This document shows, one piece after another, positions 1 through 6,707 of a stretch of DNA of 11,733 nt. The DNA lies in NCBI GenBank assembly GCA_026770615.1, contig MU631351.1:313946-325678 (forward strand). Reading direction: 5' to 3'. The notes beneath the pieces are model-generated. The model searched no databases. It was given only the letters and a program-made list of their open reading frames with translations, and had not been told where the DNA came from. Each line of letters starts with the position of its first letter. The stretch's first letter is position 1. A program made the position numbers and the translations under genes. This DNA comes from Pavlovales sp. CCMP2436 (Eukaryota > Haptophyta > Pavlovophyceae > Pavlovales).

Positions 1-498
1 CCCCCTCTATAAACATGAAATACAAACATACAAACTGAAAATAACCGCGACACACAAATCCCCCTCCCCTCCCCTCTCATCCCACCCCCCCCCTCTATCA
101 ACATAAAGATATTTTATCAGAACGAGGCGGCTAGGCGAGCTGCGCATGAGCGCACGTCATTCTAATTTATATCTAGAAAAATACAAATAAACAGCCGCGA
201 CCATTCGCGAGCTCTGGAAGGAGGAGAGAGGCGGAAAGGACTATATCCGCGACCCCAAGCCAAACGGGTACTTTTTTTTTTTTACTTTTTACTTTTTACT
301 TTTTGTAACTTCGCCACTACTAAAATGTATCACTGACATTCGTGCATTGCAACGGAGCTTTTTTTTTTTTTTTTTACTTTTTACTTTATATCTATTTTGT
401 TTCTATTTGCAGTCAGTCAGAGGCGGTCTCCAGCGTGTGGGTGCGACAGCAGTCAGTCACTCAGGCGGCGTGTGTACCTAATCTATTTATTAATCATT
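1..498. other. Non-coding, low-complexity flank
   Basis: No credible coding region is visible. The stretch alternates C-rich runs (near 1-5, 61-75, 85-95) with A/T-rich DNA, and the phrase CCTCTAT-AACAT recurs near 3 and 93. A pyrimidine tract followed by GCAG ends at 412 and could be a splice acceptor. The following bases do not translate into recognisable RelA/SpoT sequence in any frame I tried, so I do not call an upstream exon. Confidence 0.5.
269..388. repeat. Two T-tract / TTTTTAC repeat blocks
   Basis: A run of T followed by tandem TTTTTAC units occurs at 271-306 and again at 359-388, separated by about 50 bases of unique sequence. This is simple-sequence DNA with no sign of function. 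The duplicated layout (long T run, then TTTTTAC units) suggests slippage or duplication of one original tract. Confidence 0.8.
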
Positions 499-567
499 TA
501 ATTGTCAATTATTAGGTACCAGTCATTGCACATGACAATGCGCCTGCCGATAATACTAATAATTTAA
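499..567 (+). pseudogene. Partial duplicate of the RSH intron/exon junction
   Basis: The sequence repeats, about 111 bases upstream, the end of the intron and start of the RelA/SpoT exon that begins at 627. Both copies have ATTATTAG followed by G-TAC, then codons for Y-(Q/K)-S-L-H-M and R-L-P. In this copy the reading frame leaves the homology after R-L-P (to about 549) and meets TAA at 565-567. It is therefore a fragment, either a decoy or alternative exon or the relic of a local duplication. The homology is seen directly; the term pseudogene is inference. Confidence 0.6.
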
Positions 568-626
568 TACGCATCTTTCTGACCTGACCCCGCCCCCCCC
601 CAATCCTTCCATTTAATGATTATTAG

Positions 627-951
627 GTACAAGTCCTTGCACATGATAGTGCGTCTGCCCCACGGGCGCCCGCTCGAAGTGCAGATCCGCACGCGCGCTA
701 TGCACGCGCAGGCCGAGTCGGGCTCCGCATGCTGGGGCGCGTACAAGATCGACGCGTGCGCCGCAGCCGGTGGAAAAGGGCGCGGACAGTCTGGCGCTCA
801 GTTTGAAAAGAGGCGGCCGAGCAGCTGGGAGCGCGCGCTGGAAGACGTGCATGCGGAGGTCCTCCTGCGCGCGCAGTCGCCCGAGCGGTTGCGGGAAACG
901 CTCACGCGCGCGCTCGGCACGGGTTCGGCCCCGCTGGCACAGCCGGCCTGA
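627..951 (+). CDS. RelA/SpoT homologue (RSH), C-terminal exon of the ppGpp synthetase domain
   Basis: The exon encodes the second half of a RelA/SpoT nucleotidyltransferase domain, which in this family transfers pyrophosphate from ATP to GDP/GTP to make the alarmone (p)ppGpp. Visible motifs are YKSLH at the exon start (the family Y-x-SLH, which contacts the nucleotide), then LEVQIRTRAMHAQAESG, matching the conserved EVQIRT-x-MH-x-xAE-x-G block with its catalytic Glu, and finally WGAYK. The usual AAHW reads SACW here. About 60 residues without a recognisable TGS domain follow before TGA at 949-951. An acceptor (ATTATTAG before 627) fits a phase-2 intron splitting the Gly of GYxSLH. The expected upstream exons, with the rest of the synthetase domain, are not recognisable in 1-626. 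The gene is either split by a long intron or truncated. Plastid targeting, common for algal RSH, cannot be judged. Confidence 0.72.
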
Positions 952-1675
952 CGCCGCGGGCGAAGCCGGAAGCACTTCTTCGATTTGCAGTTCAAAAATG
1001 GCAATTTGAAATATTTTATATTTCTAACTGGTTCAAATATTATACTAACTAGATAAAAAAATTCAGAACCGTTTCTAAATCTAAGTGGGCGGAATGCCGC
1101 CGGTCATACGATTTTTTTTTTTTTTTTTTTCGGATTTGAGGAATATGTGTGCGGCTGAAGGGGGGGAAGAGGTGTTACGTTAGCCAACCGTTAGGCGTGA
1201 TGACGCATTTGATGAAACTCATTGTGCGCAATCAGATCGCAGGTCTAATTCATCAACAAGTTGGACAGCCATTACATTTACAGAACCCGCGCGGAAGTTA
1301 TGCTCACTGAATAATTATAAACTCTATGATTTTATCAGGTTAAAAAGAGTTGGGCGGCCTAGAGACTTAAATATGAAAAAGTGGAAAGCGGGTCTGTTCA
1401 AGTGATGATTTGAAGTCACAAGGCCAGGAATATGCCGATAATTTTTTCTAAAGATGTCATTTTTCTCATCCTACCCAAAGAATCAGGTAAAGGACCATAC
1501 CAACAAATTTTTTCCTTGCCAAACTCTACACCTTACATGAGCTTCAGAGCCCTACTAGCACTAGAACACGACTAAAAAAATAATCGAGGCTCCCCTCGTA
1601 ACGTAACGTAAGTCCGCAACTTCGGGAATATTCACAACTTTTTTAAAAAAGAAGCAGTTGCTCGGCGTCATCAAG
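952..1675. other. Intergenic region between the RSH exon and the SDR gene
   Basis: No coding potential is seen. It is A/T-rich with a run of 19 T at 1112-1130 and several short A/T tracts. It must hold the 3' end of the RSH transcript and the promoter and 5' leader of the dehydrogenase, but no TATA box or polyadenylation signal stands out enough to call. Confidence 0.5.
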
Positions 1676-3327
1676 ATGGTTGCAAGAGTAACAACGGCCG
1701 GCGTCTTCCTCGGCCTCATCGCATTAGCCTCTACAATGGGGAGTAGGTGTGCACACCCGCCGCCCCTGTCACATCCTTCGCTGCCCTGACACTCGTGACT
1801 CTCGTGTGCAATACCCGTCACATGTGCCACACTACGCGCTGCCCCGTGCAACATGCGCCGTCGCGCCCTCCGTGCAACACCCACCACTCCCCTGTGATCC
1901 TGTGCGACATCCGTCGCTGCCCCATGTAACATCCGCGCCCTACAAACACCCATCCTACCATGTGCAGCACACCCGCCCGACTTGGCAAGAAGAGCACTGC
2001 TCGCGACGTCGTCGTCGCGAGTGGCGGTCCGGGTGCCTTCGCGGGGAAGACGGCCGTTGTCACGGGCGGCGCCACGGGTATCGGTAAGCCCCCCCACCTC
2101 ACACCCCCACACCCTCACACACCCATCACAGGCACACGCACATACACACGCCCACCCACCCACCCCACTACCCTACTCTCATCCCCCCCCCGAATAGGTC
2201 TCGAGACGTGCAAGGCGCTCGCCCTGGCCGGCTGCCGCGTCATCATCGCCAGCCGCGACCCCAAAGGCTACGCCCCGCGCTGCGTGGCCGCGATCGAGAA
2301 GGAGGGCAGCTACACGGTGCCAGGCGCTAATCTGGAGCACATGTTTGTTGATTTATCCGAGCTCACGACCGTCCGGGAGCTCGCCAACGCGCTCCTGGCC
2401 GAGCCCTCCATCGACTTCCTCGTCCTCAACGCCGGCGTGATGGCCACGCCGCAGCGCGAGCTGACCTCCTCGGGCTTTGAGAATCAGATTGCCATCAATC
2501 ACTTCAGCCACCAGCTTCTCTACGGCGTCCTCGAGCCGAAGCTCCGCGCGCAACCGGTGTGTAAATATTTAGAAATACGTCCGTCCCCTGACAGGTCTCC
2601 ACCGGACCCAAGTGTTGAGAAAACACTCGGAACAAGGGACCTTTGCAGAGCGCACGGATACCGTCCCCACGGTGTTTGCATTTATATTTGTGTATATATA
2701 TATATTAATATGAATGCGCGTCGACACGACGGTGGAGACCATCAAGCAGGTGTGTTTACATACTATTGTTATTGTTGTTGTTGTTGTTATTATTATTATT
2801 ATTATTAGGGCGGCTGCCGTGTCGTCTCGCTCGCCTCCACCGCCCACTCCATGGTGAACGACATCGACCTGACCGATATGCACTTCGCCAAGCGCGCGTA
2901 CACGCCCTGGAGCGCCTACGGCCAGTCCAAACTCGCCAACATCCTGTTCGCGAAGGAGGTGGCTGAGCGGAACCGCGGCACCGCAGTCACCGCGCTGAGC
3001 GTCCACCCGGGCGTGATTAAAACGCCGCTCTGGCGCAACATCCCTGCCGCAAAGAGCATCGGTGGCTTCCTGGTCGCCAGGTTCTTGGCGGACAAGTCGA
3101 CCGAGCAGGGCGCGGCCACCACCGTGTTCGCCTGCCTGTCGCCCGAGTGCGGCCGCGACGACTACGCGGGGGTCTACCTAAGCGACTGTGCCATCGCCCT
3201 GCCCGCCTCCGCCGCGCGCAACTCCAAGCTCCAGGCTGGCCTGTGGTCAACGACCGAGCGCCAGCTCGCAGAGGCGGAGGCGAGCGCCGTCGTCGGGCGC
3301 AAGCTCGCCGCCACGGTCCCACTCTGA
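1676..3327 (+). CDS. Short-chain dehydrogenase/reductase (retinol dehydrogenase/WWOX/Tic32-like), 4 exons
   Basis: An NAD(P)-dependent oxidoreductase with classical SDR fold. Proposed exons are 1676-1746, 1968-2083, 2198-2556 and 2809-3327, with phases 2, 1 and 0 all compatible, giving 354 residues. The Gly-rich cofactor loop TGGATGIG is at residues 56-63, NAG at 140-142, the probable catalytic Asn at 163 (INHFSH), Ser at 192 (ASTAH) and YGQSK with Tyr219/Lys223. AYGQSKLAN and the HPGV segment point to the retinol-dehydrogenase/WWOX/Tic32 branch rather than protochlorophyllide reductase; the substrate is unknown. ATG 1676 gives a hydrophobic N-terminus (VFLGLIALA, residues 10-18), suggesting a signal peptide for ER or plastid entry. 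Donors are GTGTGC, GTAAGC and GTGTGT; acceptors are TGCAG, AATAG and ATTAG. Intron 2 (2084-2197) is almost purely C/A/T and has no in-frame stop, so retention would still read through. Intron 3 carries a dispersed repeat. Confidence 0.85.
2557..2668 (+). repeat. Introner-like dispersed repeat, copy 1, at the start of SDR intron 3
   Basis: These 112 bases match, without gaps, the reverse complement of 10321-10432 at 103 of 112 positions (about 92%, counted by eye). Homology begins exactly at the intron's GT donor (GTGTGTAAAT) and the preceding exon bases do not match, so the repeat brings its own 5' splice site. It does not reach the 3' splice site at 2808. It contains the segment GACAGGTCTCCACC, part of which recurs inverted at 2731-2740. 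Confidence 0.85.
2765..2808 (+). repeat. TTG/TTA microsatellite forming the intron 3 acceptor
   Basis: Runs of TTG then TTA triplets lead directly into ATTATTAG at 2801-2808, the acceptor for exon 4. The trinucleotide tract therefore takes the place of the polypyrimidine tract. Length changes would move the distance between branch site and acceptor. Confidence 0.85.
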
Positions 3328-3409
3328 GCTCGGTCACAGTTGGTACTGAGTCAGGCCTTTTAATCGTAGATACCCTCAGACTCTGAGCTCGGTCACAGTC
3401 GGTACAGAG
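3321..3409 (+). repeat. 30-bp direct repeat spanning the SDR stop codon
   Basis: 3321-3350 and 3380-3409 are 30-base direct repeats with two mismatches, 59 bases apart. The first copy contains the last coding bases and the TGA at 3325-3327; the second lies in the presumed 3' untranslated region. Nothing indicates a function. Confidence 0.85.
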
Positions 3410-3885
3410 CCAAAGCTTCTACATTTCTCTGAAGGTACATTGTAAAGCTGAACTTCGTAACTTATTTTGAATAGTACCTTTTTCTTCCTCCAGATACTTA
3501 GAAAAAGCCTTCTTTTCTATCTCCTAATAAGTAGAATTATTATTAGCGCCTAGGTGAGGGCTGCGACTTGTACTCATACAATATCAAGGGTGGTCTGAAG
3601 TTTTAGGAATAGCGCCGGAGAAACAGTTAATTGAATTAATCAAGCCGCAGGCGCCCGGCCGGCAGGCCCTTCGCTTGCAAGCAAAGAAAAAAATTCGGGT
3701 ATATTTTAGCCGTTTAGTGTCTAAATCGGCCATGTCCTATGTTGTACGTGCGCTACGCACGGTCGGCCTACGGCCGACCGCCCAAAGAATCAAGTCATCA
3801 AGTTTTGTATATATTAGCGGCTCAGCATGGTTCATCAGGTGTTGTTCAGTCACTGGCTAATCAAGTTAAGTATAAAGTCCACTTT
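3410..3885. other. Intergenic region downstream of SDR
   Basis: No gene is seen. The A/T-rich first half presumably holds the SDR 3' end. A near-palindrome lies at about 3667-3684 (centre TTGCAA). A perfect 9-bp hairpin with a 3-base loop lies at 3760-3780 (CGGTCGGCC / GGCCGACCG). A short open frame at 3675-3860 has no recognisable motif and base use unlike the real genes here. Confidence 0.5.
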
Positions 3886-3947
3886 ACAGATTGTCACGGG
3901 CAGTAAGAAGAGCGAAGTTTGAGCTTGAGGCTGAGCTTCTTAGCAAA

Positions 3948-4369
3948 TTACATACAAACAATGATTAAATTTGCTTAAGTTACATATAAACAATGCAAAT
4001 AACGAGGCTCAGCTTCTTAACACTACTGCTTCTTATTGCCCGCGACACCCTGTAGTACTATATAGCAAGTTTATAGCAAGTTTAGTCCACCCTTGTACAA
4101 CATTGTTAAATGCACCAATATTTATTCAGCCGAACGCCAACGAGTCACTCATCACAGAGAACAGTGAGTGCATCGCTGCAACAAGCTGCTCAGAGGGCTG
4201 AGATCGCGGGAGGCGGAAGGGTAGGGAAGACGGAAGGGCATCGGAAAGAGATCGAAAACAGTACAGGGTGTCGCGGGCAATAAGAAGCCGTAGTGTTCAG
4301 AAGCTAAGCCTCGTTTCTTTGCACTGTTTGCATGTAATTTAAACAACTTTAAGCATTGTTTGTATGGAA
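3948..4369. mobile_element. Palindromic MITE-like insertion inside the left arm
   Basis: 3948-4054 and 4262-4369 are inverted repeats of about 108 bp with roughly 88% identity by eye, separated by a 207-bp non-coding loop. The flanks read TAGCAAA on the left and GGCTATGG on the right. The right arm of the enclosing element has these two flanks joined directly at 5580/5581, giving an internal empty site. The inner ends of the arms carry the same CGCGGGCAATAAGAAG block found at the outer ends of the enclosing element, so the two are related families. No internal ORF of note is present. Confidence 0.7.
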
Positions 4370-4635
4370 TTTGGCTATGGCTCAGGTCACCCCCTGACAG
4401 GGGAAGACCATCTTAGAATGTTTTTCGAAGCCAAACGCAAAAAGTGGCCAGGATTTCCTGAATATTACTAAAAAAAATTGGCTTCCCACTTTGTTTTCCC
4501 GATATACTCAAATCCCGTTAACTAACTTGCACTATTAAAATTACATATGAAAAAGTGTTAAAATTACATGCGACAGTACTACGGAGCTTAAATCAACGTG
4601 CGTGACGGAACTCGCGCCGCGTGCAAGGTACTCAC

Positions 4636-5334
4636 CAGCAGTGTCCATCACCACAGAGTGGCGAGGATCTCGCCGTGAGCTTTGCGGGAGAGCTTCCAGA
4701 TCGTCGGCGCCTCGGACGCGCGCGGCTGCACGCCCGACCGGCGCGCCTGACTGACGACAAGCGCAACTCTGCGCTGCTGCGCAGTGAATGCGTTGCCGTT
4801 GTCTGCCTCGATCGGCACCTGAGCGCGCGCGAGTAAGATTTGTTCTTGCCGAGTGAACTCGCGCAGGTCCACGTCGTCCAGTTGCCGTCTGCATCATCAT
4901 CAGTGCGCCCGCGCTTCGTCTCTACGGACTCGGGCGCGCTGCGCGCCCGCCACAGCGGCAGAGGCCCGGTCTTGGTCGGCTCCGAGCGCGCGCGCGACAA
5001 GCGCGGCACCGGCTCGGGCGGCGCAGGCTCGGGCTCGAGCTGCACCCGGCAGCGGTGCGTTGCGAGCAGCTCGTTGACGAGGTGCACGATCGCATGCTGC
5101 AGCGACGGACGCGTAGTTGAGGTATTGCACTTGAGCTGCATCCGCTTCGTTGGGTCCACCATCCTGCAGCAGCCGAGCGACACCTGGACGTACTCGCGCG
5201 CGCCTGCGCTCCCCCCCGTCTCCGCAGAGAAGACGTTGTCCTCCTTGCGCAAGCGCACCAGGAGGTCATCAACGCTTGTGCCGACGAGCTCTTCGAGCGG
5301 CTGAGCGACATCGCGGCGGGCGGATGGTGCGAGT
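4636..5334 (-). pseudogene. Exon-like coding remnant inside the TIR element, frame-broken
   Basis: I do not recognise the protein. On the minus strand a pyrimidine tract and CCAG end just before 5334 (good acceptor), and 4636 is followed by GTGAGTACC (strong donor). The enclosed 699 nt has one frame open throughout. Its first two thirds look coding, with high G/C at third positions: residues such as DVAQPLEELVGTSVDDLLV, then EYVQVSLGCCRMVDPTKRM, then a Pro/Glu/Arg-rich linker ending near TDDDAD. From about 4885 the coding character moves to another frame (LREFTRQEQILLARAQV and onward, ending EILATLW with TGA at 4648-4650). Either a 1-base indel broke a gene whose stop is at 4648, or the open frame is an internal exon read through poorly coding sequence. 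It may be a captured host gene piece or part of an element-encoded protein. Confidence 0.4.
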
Positions 5335-5643
5335 CTGGACAGAGCGAAGGAAGGGGTTTAAAAAGGTTCGAAACATGTTCAAAATCGGCGCACATTAGTT
5401 ATTGATCCCTGGCTCGCCCATGAAGACTTGAAGATATTCTGAAAATGGATAAAATAAAGCTCGTTAAGCTCGACCAATAAACACTTCAAATTTCGGCGTA
5501 GCCCGTCAGGAATACTCTCATCTCGGTAAGATGGTCTTCGCCCACTTGATAGCTGTCACGGGGTGACCTGAGCCATAGCCATTTGCTAAGAAGCTCAGCC
5601 TCAAGCTCAAAATTCGCCCTTCTTATTGCCCGCGATCCCCTGT

Positions 5644-5997
5644 ACCACTCGAACTCAAACAATTGAAACTTCGCGATACAGAAAATGGATCCATCGGCAT
5701 TCGAAGTTCCGCGTGGTCGAATGCCGATGGCCTGTCACTTACTAACCATCAGCAAATCCGCGGTTGAGGTCTTGCTGGGAGGGCACTCCGTCCTTGGAAC
5801 GGCGTCCCAGAGGCCTGAGCGGTGATCGAATCTTTGGATTTGGTGGTTTGGAAAGCCTCCCAAGCTGCTGATCTTCATTGACCTGCGTTGGCTCCCATGA
5901 TCATACGTTAAAAAGTCGGTCAAACCCTGTGGCGCCCGAGTCGGCGACGACGAGTACGCTGGTGTCCCGCAAATTTTAAAAAACGCGTTACGATTCC
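5644..5997. other. Intergenic region upstream of the small basic-protein gene
   Basis: No gene is seen apart from non-significant short frames. It contains a perfect hairpin at 5691-5730 and presumably the promoter and 5' leader of the gene starting at 5998. No TATA-like element is convincing. Confidence 0.45.
5691..5730. repeat. Perfect 14-bp hairpin
   Basis: CCATCGGCATTCGA at 5691-5704 is the exact reverse complement of 5717-5730, with a 12-base loop. It lies 47 bp outside the right end of the TIR element and about 270 bp upstream of the next gene. No T-run follows, so nothing suggests a terminator. Confidence 0.85.
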
Positions 5998-6707
5998 ATG
6001 GCGCAGGTACATTTTGGCCGGACGGCGCGAGGGACGGCGTCAGCGAACGGCCATTATGAGCTCCCTGCGCGCGGTCCGCTCCCCCATCATTGGCAACATT
6101 TGCTGACGACGACTTCAACCCCCTGGCCCCCCCCGCGCGCGTGCAGGGTGACAAGGCCAAGGGCCTCAACAAGAACAAGCGCATCCACGTGAAGGCCGCC
6201 AAGCCTGTGCGTGGCGACCAGCAGGGACTGCGCAAAGGACGTACGCGCCCCGGAGCGCCAAATCGCGACCAAGGCGCAGCCCCTGTGCCACGCACTCCTC
6301 CGCCCGGGCGCAGCCCTTGTGCACGCACCCCTTCACCTGACGTGCGATCTGTCCGCCCACAACTTGCGCCGTGCCTGCAGGCGTCTTTATCCCTGCGAAG
6401 AAGATCGACAAGCTGCAGTACGCGCTGGGCGAGGCGAAGACCATCAAAAAGCTGTCAAAATTCACCGAGGCTGTGTTCGCAAACCGGGTGAAGAGTGTCT
6501 CCGGCGGAGGTGGAGATCTCATCATGGGGGATTACCAGGAGCTCGGCGAGAAGCCTAGTGAGTGCACGCAGCGTGGGTCGAACGCGTTGTGATCGCCGCG
6601 CGAGTCCCACCAGACCCCACGCTCCGTGGGTCATAGCCTGCTGACACTGCGCCGCGCACCCCATGCCCTGCCCCCGCTGCCCCACAGAGAAGAAGGGTCA
6701 CAAGTGA
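5998..6707 (+). CDS. Small basic protein resembling UPF0390/DUF2462 (C19orf53 / Leydig tumor 10 kDa-like), 4 exons
   Basis: Proposed exons are 5998-6006, 6147-6240, 6381-6557 and 6688-6707. All junctions are GT-AG, phases 0, 1 and 1 fit, and the sum is 300 nt, giving 99 residues. Introns of 140, 140 and 130 nt each contain CTGAC, a good branch-site candidate, and pyrimidine-rich 3' ends. The start was chosen because ATG GCG CAG is followed by GTACAT and joins in frame to 6147, giving MAQGDKAKGLNKNKR. A longer reading through 6060-6146 has no ATG. The MAQG start, Lys-rich N-terminus, RKGRVFIPAKK near residues 33-43 and KKKGHK tail resemble UPF0390/DUF2462, small basic eukaryotic proteins of poorly known function. 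The resemblance is from memory and covers mainly the first 45 residues and the basic tail. The 9-nt first coding segment and the 20-nt last exon are easily missed by gene predictors. Confidence 0.6.

Larger units (their letters stand above)
3886..5643. mobile_element. TIR-type element, ~1.76 kb, with an internal coding remnant
   Basis: The ends are imperfect inverted repeats of roughly 100-117 bp. The left arm is 3886-3947 plus 4373-4415; the right arm is 5527-5643 on the opposite strand. Shared blocks in order from the outside are ACAG, CGGGCARTAAGAAG, GAGCTTGAGGCTGAGCTTCT, TAGCAAAT, GGCTATGGCTCAGGTCACCC, TGACAG and GAAGACCATCTTA. The left arm is interrupted by a second element (3948-4369). 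The interior (about 4620-5334) is G/C-rich and carries an exon-like remnant on the minus strand. No transposase motif was recognised, so class and autonomy are unknown, and target-site duplications were not identified. Confidence 0.65.

Noticed and set aside
413..470. Possible upstream RSH exon after the GCAG at 412
   Set aside because: None of the frames I tried gives the residues expected before GYxSLH, so the acceptor-like sequence alone is not enough.
1561..2163. 200-codon open frame on the minus strand over the SDR 5' end
   Set aside because: It spans the SDR introns and exons antisense, is His/Arg/Cys-rich without motifs, and is explained by base composition.
1676..3327. Light-dependent protochlorophyllide reductase
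   Set aside because: Considered because of the algal context, but the active site is AYGQSKLAN and the chain lacks features I associate with that enzyme; the retinol dehydrogenase/WWOX/Tic32 branch fits better.
4840..5304. 154-codon open frame on the plus strand inside the TIR element
   Set aside because: It is Ser/Arg-rich and antisense to the better coding signal on the minus strand.
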